The notes under the pieces are model-generated. The model worked only from the letters and a program-made list of their open reading frames with translations, was not told the origin of the DNA and ran no database searches. A DNA stretch of 12,361 nucleotides from assembly GCA_039934635.1 (NCBI GenBank), contig JBDTLT010000165.1, positions 1 through 12,361 on the forward strand. Direction: 5' to 3'. The DNA comes from DATLFA01 sp039934635 (GTDB taxonomy: Bacteria; Actinomycetota; Acidimicrobiia; Acidimicrobiales; WLNW01). This document shows positions 1 to 5,985 of this stretch, piece by piece. Every line of letters begins with the position of its first letter. Positions within the stretch are counted from its first letter, which is position 1. The translations under genes and the position numbers were made by a program.

Positions 1-659
1 TCGCGAGCGACGACGCCGCGATCGGAGTCGTCGTCATCACCGGCGCCGGCGAGCGCGCTTTCTGCGCCGGCGGTGATCTCAGCCAGGTCGCGGGCGAAGA
101 CGACGCAACCGGCGGGTTCGTCCCCGGAGAATTCATCCGCTGGGCCAACGCCTTTCGTCAATGCCCCAAACCCATCGTCGCCAAGGTGCGCGGTCACTGC
201 CTCGGACTCGGCAATGAGATGAACGTGTTGTGCGACCTGACCATCGCCGGCGAGAGCGCTCGGTTCGGGCAGGCCGGGCCCCGGGTCGGCAGCGTGCCGG
301 TGGTCGGGGGCACGCAGATGCTGCCGCTCGTCTGCGGGATGAAGCGGGCGAAGGAGATCATGTTCCTGTGCCGCACCTACAGCGGTGACTCGGCCGTGCG
401 GATGGGCCTCGCCAACGTCGTGGTACCCGACGCCGATCTCGACGCCGAGGTCGCGCAGTGGTGCGACGAACTGTTGGGCATGAGCCCGCAGAGCCTGCGC
501 ATCGCCAAGCTCTCACTGTCGGGCCTGTTCGACCTGCAATGGTCGTCGATGCAACACGGCCTCGAGCTCACCGGGTGGATGTACGACTCGGCCGAGATGC
601 GCGAAGGGGCGCAGGCATTCTTCGAGAAGCGCAAACCCAACTTCCGGACCACCACATAG
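1..659 (+). CDS. MenB/BadI-like crotonase (enoyl-CoA hydratase/isomerase family), 5' truncated
   Basis: The reading frame is open from the left edge (first full codon at base 3), so the true start lies outside; about 218 residues are visible. Crotonase hallmarks are clear: the first oxyanion-hole segment AFCAGGDLS (about bases 57-83), the PKPIVAKVRGHCLGLGNE segment around bases 168-221, then the block FGQAGPRVGS, MKRAKEI, LCRTYS, MGLANVVVP and the C-terminal FFEKRKPNF. This order and wording match dihydroxynaphthoyl-CoA synthase (MenB) and 2-ketocyclohexanecarboxyl-CoA hydrolase (BadI), enzymes that close or open rings on CoA thioesters. The MenB GSFD motif, whose Asp is catalytic, reads GSVP here (Pro codon 297-299), so true MenB activity is doubtful. 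With amidohydrolase, CoA-transferase and SDR genes nearby, a degradative CoA-ester hydrolase, hydratase or isomerase is more likely. The family is sure; the reaction is not. Confidence 0.9.
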   Translation, partial: ASDDAAIGVVVITGAGERAFCAGGDLSQVAGEDDATGGFVPGEFIRWANAFRQCPKPIVAKVRGHCLGLGNEMNVLCDLTIAGESARFGQAGPRVGSVPVVGGTQMLPLVCGMKRAKEIMFLCRTYSGDSAVRMGLANVVVPDADLDAEVAQWCDELLGMSPQSLRIAKLSLSGLFDLQWSSMQHGLELTGWMYDSAEMREGAQAFFEKRKPNFRTTT

Positions 660-701
660 GCGCCCGGCCTTCCCTTTAGGCTGACACCGTGGTCGCGCCG
701 C

Positions 702-729
702 TTTTCAAGCGGTCGTTTGAATGTAAGAT
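702..729 (+). promoter_or_regulatory. Candidate promoter with 18-bp imperfect palindrome (possible operator)
   Basis: A -10-like TAAGAT lies at 724-729, with a weak -35-like TTTTCA at 702-707 (16-bp spacer). The spacer overlaps TTCAAGCGGTCGTTTGAA at 704-721, in which 7 of 9 base pairs are symmetric about 712/713. A dyad between -35 and -10 is a usual place for a TetR- or GntR-type repressor site, which would fit substrate-induced control of a catabolic operon. No regulator gene is in the window, so this rests on position and symmetry alone. Confidence 0.35.
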
Positions 730-750
730 CAGTGAACCAGGGCAGCCACC

Positions 751-758
751 AAAGGGGA
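751..758 (+). promoter_or_regulatory. Ribosome binding site of the amidohydrolase
   Basis: AAAGGGGA sits 4 nt before the ATG at 763 and supports that start. Confidence 0.6.
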
Positions 759-762
759 TCTC

Positions 763-1935
763 ATGAAAGACGGCTACAAGGTCTTCGACGCCGACGCACA
801 CGTCGTATACCCCGATGATCTCTGGACGCGATTCCTCGACAAGAAATACGTCGACCGCGTCGATCGCAAACAACCCTTCAACGACTTCAACCACTACAAC
901 CCGACCACGGTCGACGGTCGCCACACGCATCATCCGACGATGCTCTACGGGCAGTTCCAGAAATACATCACGTGGACGGCCGACGACATCGTCGCCAAGT
1001 ACGGCGATCTGATGACCAAGGGCTTCACCGGCGAACGCGTCACCAACGCGCTCCACGTCGACGGCGTCGACATGGCCGTCATCTACGGGCCCGAGTTCGA
1101 CATGTGGAGCGATTTCCTCGACCCCGAGATGCAGGCCGCGATGGCGCGGGCCTACAACCGTTGGGGCCAAGAGATGCGCGAGAGCTCCAACAATCACGTG
1201 CACATCTCGTCGCCCGTGCCGCTCTTCGACGTGTCGCGCGCGGTCGAAGAGATCACGTACGCGTACGAACATCTCGGTGCGCGCTCGTTCTGGACCCGCC
1301 CCAACACCTACCGCGGTCGCAACCTCGGCGACTCCTACTACGACCCCATCTGGGAATGCCTGCAAGATCTCGATTGCGCGTTCGGCACGCACGAGTTCAT
1401 GGGTCTCAAGGGTGTTTCCTACGGTCACGATCGCTACACGAGCTTCACCGAATGGCACACCGCGGTGCACCAGATGGAGGGCATGGGCGCCTGCATGTCG
1501 ATGATCGTGCACGGCGTGTTCGAGCGATTCCCCCGCTTGCGCGTCGCCTACATGGAAGCCGGTTGCGGCTGGCTGCCGTCGTGGCTGCATCGCATCGACG
1601 AACACTTCGAGCTCGCCGAGCTCGAGTTCCCCAACTTGTCGATGAACGCCACCGAGTACTTCAAGCGCAACTGCTGGATCTCGACGGAGTGCGAAGACAA
1701 GTTCGTGTCCGATGTCGTGCGCTGGCTCGGCAACGACCACATCGTGTACGAGAGCGACTTCCCGCACCCCGACTCCAAGTATCCGCACACGGTTGAGCAC
1801 TTCTTGGGCATGGACGTGATCAACGCGGAGGACAAGCGCAAGATCCTCTGGGACAACGCCGTCGACCTCTATCGCTTCTCGCCCGAGTTCATGCCGCCCG
1901 AGTTGCTCGAACAGACCGCCGTACCGACCGTCTGA
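763..1935 (+). CDS. Amidohydrolase-2 / ACMSD-like metal-dependent hydrolase or decarboxylase (390 aa)
   Basis: This is a TIM-barrel metal-dependent enzyme of the COG2159/PF04909 group, which contains hydrolases and non-oxidative decarboxylases such as ACMSD and LigW. Visible family elements are the N-terminal strand VFDADAHV (D11, H13), GTHEF (H210), the IVHGVFERFP segment (H250), YMEAGCGWLPSW (E265) and YESDFPHPDS (D332), a likely metal-binding or catalytic Asp. The first metal motif is D-x-H rather than the classical H-x-H; I recall this form from other actinobacterial members, but could not check it. Length is normal for the group. It appears to head an operon: its stop is 34 nt before the SnoaL-like gene. 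In this setting a decarboxylase or C-C hydrolase acting on a carboxylated intermediate is plausible but unproven. Confidence 0.88.
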   Translation: MKDGYKVFDADAHVVYPDDLWTRFLDKKYVDRVDRKQPFNDFNHYNPTTVDGRHTHHPTMLYGQFQKYITWTADDIVAKYGDLMTKGFTGERVTNALHVDGVDMAVIYGPEFDMWSDFLDPEMQAAMARAYNRWGQEMRESSNNHVHISSPVPLFDVSRAVEEITYAYEHLGARSFWTRPNTYRGRNLGDSYYDPIWECLQDLDCAFGTHEFMGLKGVSYGHDRYTSFTEWHTAVHQMEGMGACMSMIVHGVFERFPRLRVAYMEAGCGWLPSWLHRIDEHFELAELEFPNLSMNATEYFKRNCWISTECEDKFVSDVVRWLGNDHIVYESDFPHPDSKYPHTVEHFLGMDVINAEDKRKILWDNAVDLYRFSPEFMPPELLEQTAVPTV

Positions 1936-1969
1936 TCCCCGCCATCACGTTCGGGTAGACGAGCGCACC

Positions 1970-2404
1970 GTGGACAACGACCGTGCCGCGATCATCGAGG
2001 TCCTGAATCGTTACGCCGACGCCTGCGATACGCGCGATTGGGCCTTGTTCGAACGCGTCTTCACGCCTGACGTGACGAGCGACTACGGCCCGGGGTACCA
2101 ACGCGCCGATCGCGCCGCGATCATCGCGTCAGTGCAGAGCCATCTCGGCGGGTGCGGACCAACGCAGCATCTGCTCGCCAACTACGACATCCACGTCGAC
2201 GGTGATCGCGCGATCAGCAGTTGCCGGCTGCGGGCGTATCACTGCGGCACCGATGCCGAGCCCGACCTGTTCTACGAATGCTTCGCCCGATACGAAGACG
2301 AACTGGCGCGCACCGCCGACGGCTGGCGCATCACCCACCGACGCATGCGGGTCGACTTCGAGCTCGGCACCCGGGCTGTGCTCAAACCATTGCCCACGAC
2401 CTGA
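1970..2404 (+). CDS. SnoaL-like / NTF2-fold protein (144 aa)
   Basis: This is a small cone-shaped NTF2-fold protein of the SnoaL_4 type. The signatures are VLNRYADACDTRDW (residues 11-24), TQHLLANYDI (65-74), FYECFARYED (101-110) and GWRITHRRMRVDF (118-130). D20 and H67 fall where LinA and scytalone-dehydratase-type relatives carry their catalytic Asp-His pair, so a dehydratase- or isomerase-like lyase is possible; many relatives have no known activity. It starts with GTG, no better in-frame start exists downstream of the amidohydrolase stop, and the Shine-Dalgarno sequence is weak. It sits between the amidohydrolase (34 nt before) and the FAD oxidoreductase (16 nt after), so it probably acts on the substrate or product of one of them. 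The fold is sure; the reaction is not. Confidence 0.85.
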   Translation: MDNDRAAIIEVLNRYADACDTRDWALFERVFTPDVTSDYGPGYQRADRAAIIASVQSHLGGCGPTQHLLANYDIHVDGDRAISSCRLRAYHCGTDAEPDLFYECFARYEDELARTADGWRITHRRMRVDFELGTRAVLKPLPTT

Positions 2405-2408
2405 ATCC

Positions 2409-2414
2409 GGAGGA
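2409..2414 (+). promoter_or_regulatory. Ribosome binding site fixing the FAD oxidoreductase start
   Basis: GGAGGA lies 6 nt before the ATG at 2421, directly ahead of the Rossmann motif. It rules out the longer open frame that runs back to 2202. Confidence 0.75.
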
Positions 2415-2420
2415 CTACCC

Positions 2421-3839
2421 ATGGCCCGCGTGCTCATCATCGGGAGCGGCATCGTCGGCTCGTCGGTCGCGCTGTTGGCGGCGCGCGACGGTCACGCGGT
2501 CACCGTGCTCGAGCGCGACGCCGCTCGCCCACCCGCTACTGCAGAAGCGGCGTGGGACAACTGGGAACGGCGCGGCGTCAACCAGTTCCGCCTGCTGCAC
2601 TACTTCCTCGCGCGGTTTCGCCAGATCATCACCGCCGAGCTACCGGCGGTCGTCGCGGAGCTCGAGACAAGTGGCGCGCTGCGGGTCAACCCCTTCACGA
2701 CGATTCCCGAATCGTTGTCGGGTGGATGGCGACCCGGCGACGATCGGTTCGAGACACTCACGGGCCGACGGCCGGTGGTCGAGGCCGCGTTCGCGCGCGC
2801 CGTCGCCGCCGACCCGACGATCACCGTGCGGCGCGGTACCGCAGTGCGGGGCCTGCTGGTCGATTCGCGCAACGGCAATGGTCAGATCCCGCACGTCGAC
2901 GGTGTCGTCACCGACGACGGTGAAGAACTGCGCGCCGATCTCGTCGTCGACGCGGGCGGGCGCCGTTCCGCGTTGCCGACGTGGCTCGCCGCGGCGGGCT
3001 CCCGCCCTCCGCTCGAGGTGAAGGACGACTGTGGGTTCGTCTACTACGGCCGCTACTTCCGTTCGGGCGATGGTTCCGTGCCGTTCGCGTTCGGGCCTCC
3101 GTTGCTGCACTACGAATCGTTCTCGACGATCACGTTGCCGGCCGACAACGGCACGTGGGGTATCGGGGTGATCACCAGCGCGCACGACGCGCCGGCGCGC
3201 TCGTTGGCGCACGACGACACGTGGGAGCGCGTCGTGCGCGCGTGTCCGCTCGTTGCCCACTGGCTCGACGGCACATCGATGCAATCCGTACAAGTCATGG
3301 CCAAGATCGAAGACCGCATTCGCACGTATGTCATCGACGGCACTCCCGTGGTCACCGGCATCGTCGCGGTCGGCGATGCCTGGGCTTGTACGAATCCGTC
3401 GGTCGGGCGCGGCGCCACGATCGGCCTCATGCATGCACTCGCACTGCGCGACCTACTGCGCGAGCGAGGAACTGACCTCGATGATTCCGCGACATTCGCG
3501 CGACGGTGGGCCGAAGTGACCGAGACGACGGTCGAACCCTTCTATCGCGACACGCTCTCGTTCGATCGACATCGCCTGGCCGAGATCGACGCGCAGATCG
3601 CCGGGCAGCCCTACGTCACCGACGACCAGTCGTGGATCGTCGGTCAGGCCATCACCAACGGCTCGGGACACGACCCCGACCTGTTGCGCGCCGCGATCGA
3701 TCTGGCCAACCTGCTCGCGCCGCCGCCGGAGGTGTTGGCCCGACCCGCCGTCGCGACGGCGATCGCCCCCTTCGTCGGTCGTCCCACCGATTTGCCGCCG
3801 GGGCCGTCGCGCGCCGACTTCCTCGGCCTGCTTGCCTGA
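2421..3839 (+). CDS. FAD-dependent oxidoreductase / epoxidase-like monooxygenase (472 aa)
   Basis: The N-terminal Rossmann dinucleotide site is VLIIGSGIVGSS (G8-x-G10-x2-G13), followed by an acidic ERD at 31-33 for the ribose. The block WERRGVNQFRLLH (48-60) resembles the GVPQxxHxH-type segment of actinobacterial FAD epoxidases such as LasC/MonCI. VVDAGGRRSALPTWL (175-189) replaces the usual DG motif of group A hydroxylases, and GDAWACTNPSVGRG (318-331) is the second FAD-binding motif. Likely chemistry is FAD-dependent monooxygenation, possibly epoxidation of an alkene, in the cytoplasm. It is the last gene of the probable operon. The start is chosen on GGAGGA at 2409-2414 and because the glycine motif then begins at residue 8. 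Oxidoreductase is sure; epoxidase is an inference from motif wording. Confidence 0.88.
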   Translation: MARVLIIGSGIVGSSVALLAARDGHAVTVLERDAARPPATAEAAWDNWERRGVNQFRLLHYFLARFRQIITAELPAVVAELETSGALRVNPFTTIPESLSGGWRPGDDRFETLTGRRPVVEAAFARAVAADPTITVRRGTAVRGLLVDSRNGNGQIPHVDGVVTDDGEELRADLVVDAGGRRSALPTWLAAAGSRPPLEVKDDCGFVYYGRYFRSGDGSVPFAFGPPLLHYESFSTITLPADNGTWGIGVITSAHDAPARSLAHDDTWERVVRACPLVAHWLDGTSMQSVQVMAKIEDRIRTYVIDGTPVVTGIVAVGDAWACTNPSVGRGATIGLMHALALRDLLRERGTDLDDSATFARRWAEVTETTVEPFYRDTLSFDRHRLAEIDAQIAGQPYVTDDQSWIVGQAITNGSGHDPDLLRAAIDLANLLAPPPEVLARPAVATAIAPFVGRPTDLPPGPSRADFLGLLA

Positions 3840-3864
3840 ACCGCGAAGTCCCGGCGAACGGTTC
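3838..3864. terminator. Possible bidirectional hairpin between convergent genes
   Basis: GAACCG (3838-3843) pairs perfectly with CGGTTC (3859-3864) around a 15-nt loop. It overlaps the FAD-gene stop and lies just before the stop of the minus-strand gene. No T-run follows on either strand, so this is a weak, factor-independent-unlike candidate only. Confidence 0.25.
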
Positions 3865-3867
3865 GAC

Positions 3868-4050
3868 CTAGAAGAAGACCAGTAGGGCGATCAGGCCCAG
3901 CACCGCGATGACGCCGATCACCATTGCTGCGCGTGCGCTGTTCCACGCCGTCGGCTGCATGAATTCGCTGGCCCCCTCACGGGGCACAAACCGACGTCCC
4001 CCCACGCGGGTCGAGCGATCGAAGTTGGTGTCGAATTCGCGGTTGCTCAT
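3868..4050 (-). CDS. Small single-pass membrane protein (60 aa), unknown function
   Basis: From the ATG at 4050 the protein begins MSNREFDTNFDRS, has a basic, soluble N-terminal half, and ends in one hydrophobic segment (about residues 38-60, ARAAMVIGVIAVLGLIALLVFF in two overlapping parts). This suggests a tail-anchored inner-membrane protein with its N-terminus in the cytoplasm. No family was recognised. A TTG nine codons upstream (4077) would add residues MPSRGIFGV. I prefer ATG because a TANNNT -10 (TATCTT, 4063 down to 4058) ends exactly 7 nt before it, the layout of a leaderless actinobacterial transcript. It is divergent from the XRE/nucleotidyltransferase pair, sharing 78 bp. A link to that module is possible, but it may equally be an ordinary small membrane protein. 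Confidence 0.65.
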   Translation of the reverse strand: MSNREFDTNFDRSTRVGGRRFVPREGASEFMQPTAWNSARAAMVIGVIAVLGLIALLVFF

Positions 4051-4057
4051 GACGCCG

Positions 4058-4063
4058 AAGATA
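4058..4063 (-). promoter_or_regulatory. -10 element of a likely leaderless promoter for the small membrane protein
   Basis: On the minus strand TATCTT fits TANNNT and leaves 7 nt before the ATG at 4050, which would place transcription start at or near the A of the start codon. No Shine-Dalgarno sequence is present. The -35 region is poor. Confidence 0.4.
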
Positions 4064-4092
4064 CCGCGAGAGGGCAACTCACTGCACTGAGG

Positions 4093-4121
4093 TTCGCTTC
4101 TGGTATCTATTTTGATACCAT
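4093..4121 (+). promoter_or_regulatory. Likely leaderless promoter of the XRE/nucleotidyltransferase pair
   Basis: TACCAT (4116-4121) fits the TANNNT -10 pattern and ends 7 nt before the ATG at 4129. TTCGCT (4093-4098) is a weak -35 at a 17-bp spacer. No Shine-Dalgarno sequence precedes the gene, in keeping with leaderless expression. Confidence 0.4.
4101..4120. repeat. Perfect 7-bp inverted repeat, likely operator of the XRE regulator
   Basis: TGGTATC-TATTTT-GATACCA has perfect 7-bp arms and a 6-bp AT centre in an otherwise GC-rich region. It covers the spacer and most of the -10 of the following gene and ends 8 nt before its ATG. Such placement is typical of autorepression by a small XRE dimer, so the product of the gene at 4129 is the natural candidate binder. 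It also lies upstream of the divergent membrane-protein gene and could affect both. Confidence 0.6.
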
Positions 4122-4128
4122 TGACGCC

Positions 4129-4425
4129 ATGGACGCCGCCCGCCTGCTGCGAAGTGCCCGGCTACAAGCCGGCCTGACCCTGCGGCAACTCGCCGCGGCC
4201 GCCCACACGTCACACTCCACGCTCGCGGCCTACGAGACCGGCGCCAAGTGCCCCACCGTCGAGACGCTCAACCGCATCGTCGAGGCCGCCGGGTTCCGCG
4301 TCGAGACCAGCCTGGCGTTGCGAGCCGAGTCATTCGATCACGCCGCCCGCGGTCGCGAACTCGCCGACGTGCTCGAGTTGGCCGAGGCCTTCGCGATGGC
4401 AACCGGGTCCGCCCCGAATCGATGA
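4129..4425 (+). CDS. XRE-family helix-turn-helix regulator, probable antitoxin (98 aa)
   Basis: Residues about 3-58 form a canonical XRE/Cro-CI five-helix domain: ARLLRSARLQAGLTLRQLAA, then SHSTLAAYETGAKCPTVETL, then RIVEAAGF. The TLRQLAA...SHSTLAAYE part is the helix-turn-helix. The remaining 40 residues are charged and helical (AARGRELADVLELAEAF) and may contact the partner protein. The stop (4423-4425) overlaps the ATG of the nucleotidyltransferase (4422-4424), so the two are translationally coupled, regulator first as in many type II and IV toxin-antitoxin pairs. The inverted repeat at 4101-4120 is a likely binding site. The DNA-binding role is sure; the antitoxin role is inferred from the neighbour. 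Confidence 0.88.
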   Translation: MDAARLLRSARLQAGLTLRQLAAAAHTSHSTLAAYETGAKCPTVETLNRIVEAAGFRVETSLALRAESFDHAARGRELADVLELAEAFAMATGSAPNR

Positions 4426-5045
4426 CGGCTCCGTCCGCGTCGCTACCCGACAAGATCGTCGCGCTGCATCGGGCGCTCGCGGCGGCCAAGGTCGGGCACG
4501 CATTCGGCGGCGCACTCGCGCTTGCATGGTGCACGCGCCGCCCTCGCGGCACGAGCGACATCGACATCAACATCTTCGCGCCACCGGCGCAGACCCGGCG
4601 GGTGCTGCGCGCGCTCCCGACCGCAGTGCAGTGGGTCGACGACGACCGCGACCGACTGCGACGCGACGGGCAGGTGCGACTGTGGTGGGACACCACCCCC
4701 GTCGACTTGTTCTTGAGCACGCACAGTTTCCATCGGCGCGCCAGTCGTCGCGTGCGCTTCGAGCCCTTCCGCGACGAGACGTTGCCCTTCCTCGCGTGCG
4801 ACGACCTTGCCGTGTTCAAAGTGTTCTTCGACCGATCCCGCGATTGGGCCGATCTCGAAGAGATGATCGCGGCGCGTTCGTTCGATGTCGGCGCGCTGCG
4901 CGCCACGATCACCGAGTTACTCGGCGCGGACGACGCGCGACTCGCGCGCTTGGGCGTTCTGGTTGATCGAGTCGGCAACACCGACACGCCGCTTCCCGAG
5001 CCGCGCTTCGAGATCCCGCGGCGCGCACCGCGCCCGCGGAATTAG
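4422..5045 (+). CDS. Compact AbiEii/MenT-like nucleotidyltransferase, probable toxin (207 aa)
   Basis: The fold is a minimal DNA polymerase-beta-type nucleotidyltransferase. HAFGGALALA (26-35) holds the GG loop (G29, G30). RPRGTSDIDINIF (40-52) gives the R-x-T-x-D-x-D signature with metal-binding D46 and D48. PVDLFL (93-98) supplies the third acid, D95. LAVFKVFFDRSRDWADLEEM (129-148) matches the K...R-x-RDxxDL motif of AbiEii/AbiGii and MenT toxins (K133, R140, D141, D144). MenT-type toxins inactivate tRNA by adding nucleotides to its 3' end; the same target here is an inference. At 207 aa it is short for AbiEii. The ATGA start is fixed by the overlap with the XRE gene. Its stop overlaps that of the convergent SDR gene (TTAG, 5042-5045). 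A housekeeping or antibiotic nucleotidyltransferase is the alternative. Confidence 0.82.
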   Translation: MTAPSASLPDKIVALHRALAAAKVGHAFGGALALAWCTRRPRGTSDIDINIFAPPAQTRRVLRALPTAVQWVDDDRDRLRRDGQVRLWWDTTPVDLFLSTHSFHRRASRRVRFEPFRDETLPFLACDDLAVFKVFFDRSRDWADLEEMIAARSFDVGALRATITELLGADDARLARLGVLVDRVGNTDTPLPEPRFEIPRRAPRPRN

Positions 5046-5914
5046 CGGCGCCGCGCCGGTCGCTCGGGCAGGTGGGCGAAGCGGGCAAGGCCGGTGGTGA
5101 CCGCGGCCATTCCTTCGACCACATCGGCCCGGGGCTTGGTCGCGGCCTCGTGGGCTGCGGCCTCATCGTCGAGGTTCGAGTACTGCCGGGGCCCATGCGG
5201 TAGGACGGCGAACAACCGGGCCGCGACATCCTCCGACGTCGCCGGCTGCAAGATGCGGGCCTGCAGCGCGGAGAGTTCCCCCGTGTCGCTGTACGCACTG
5301 GGCGCGGGGCCTTGCCATGTGGAACTGGCGGTCGCCCCGACCACGTACGCCAGCGCGTCGACGCCGTGGTCGCCCAACTCTTCCCAGAGCCCCTCGGCGA
5401 GGATCAGCTCGTAGGCCTTCGACGCGCCGTAGATCGTGAGGTAGCGCGTGCCTTGCAGCGCGGCGAGAGACGACACGAGTGCGATCGCGCCGCGGCCCCG
5501 GTCGCGCATGCGTGCCCCGAAGTGCTCGGCCAGCGCAGTCGGCGCAAAGCAGTTCACTGCGATGTTCGTGCGATACGCGTCGTGTCCGAGCGCGAGGAAC
5601 GGGCCGTACAGCTCGGCCGCCGCGTTGTAGACGAGCACGCCGATGTCGAGGTCGGCAGTCTGCACGGCGATGACGTCGACGATGTCTTCTTGCCCGAGGT
5701 CGGCGACGATGCAGCGCGTCGCCACGCCGTACTCGTCCCTGATCGAGGCGGCGGTTTGCTCCAGCGCGTCGGCGCGCCGAGCGAGCAGCACGACATCGAA
5801 GCCGAGGCGCGCGGCTGCCCGTGCAAACGCGGCACCGAGCCCGGCCGACGCACCGGCGACGAGCACCCATCCGCCGTAGCGCGCCTTCGCGTCCAGGTCA
5901 CCACTCTCGTTCAT
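5042..5914 (-). CDS. Short-chain dehydrogenase/reductase, SDR family (290 aa)
   Basis: This is an NAD(P)-dependent oxidoreductase of the classical SDR type. LVAGASAGLGAAFA holds the nucleotide-binding G21-x3-G25-x-G27. VYNAAAELYG is the NNAG-like motif in NAA form. LVSSLAALQG carries catalytic S149, and IYGASKAY carries Y162-x3-K166. LLARR after the second strand, with its arginines, would fit NADP(H) preference. The length is slightly above the classical 250 aa, with a C-terminal extension (SNLDDEAAAHEA and on) of unknown role. The start at 5914 is preferred because GAGGTGA and GGGGG precede it at 10 and 4 nt; a longer open frame reaches 5971 without a convincing ribosome site. It is divergent from the CoA-transferase gene, suggesting control from the shared 71-bp spacer. 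The substrate, probably a hydroxy- or ketoacyl intermediate, is not evident. Confidence 0.88.
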   Translation of the reverse strand: MNESGDLDAKARYGGWVLVAGASAGLGAAFARAAARLGFDVVLLARRADALEQTAASIRDEYGVATRCIVADLGQEDIVDVIAVQTADLDIGVLVYNAAAELYGPFLALGHDAYRTNIAVNCFAPTALAEHFGARMRDRGRGAIALVSSLAALQGTRYLTIYGASKAYELILAEGLWEELGDHGVDALAYVVGATASSTWQGPAPSAYSDTGELSALQARILQPATSEDVAARLFAVLPHGPRQYSNLDDEAAAHEAATKPRADVVEGMAAVTTGLARFAHLPERPARRR

Positions 5915-5976
5915 CAAGCCCCCGTCACCTCGTCCGATGGTCATCATGCTAAGACGGGGCCCGCTCTTCACGCCAC

Positions 5977-5982
5977 GGAGGT
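5977..5982 (+). promoter_or_regulatory. Ribosome binding site of the CoA-transferase (short spacing)
   Basis: GGAGGT is a strong Shine-Dalgarno match but sits only 3 nt from the GTG at 5986. No other in-frame start lies close by, and the family-conserved region starts about a dozen residues in, so GTG is kept. Confidence 0.55.
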
Positions 5983-5985
5983 CTC

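Noticed and set aside
676..1800. 374-codon open frame on the minus strand
   Set aside because: It lies antisense to the clearly homologous amidohydrolase; its product is a V/R/H/D-rich mirror typical of GC-rich shadow frames with no recognisable motif.
2202..2420. 73-residue N-terminal extension of the FAD oxidoreductase
   Set aside because: It overlaps the SnoaL-like gene in another frame and lacks any domain; GGAGGA and the ATG at 2421 sit directly before the Rossmann motif.
4248..4421. Upstream extension of the nucleotidyltransferase frame
   Set aside because: It is Arg-rich out-of-frame reading of the XRE gene; the ATG at 4422 overlapping the XRE stop is the natural start.
3868..5045. 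Mobile element carrying the membrane-protein and XRE/nucleotidyltransferase genes
   Set aside because: I saw no transposase, integrase, terminal inverted repeats or direct repeats at the edges, so insertion is only a guess from gene content.
5915..5971. Longer SDR N-terminus from 5971
   Set aside because: No ribosome site at 5971 or at the ATGs just after it; the start at 5914 is better supported and leaves a normal lead into the glycine motif.
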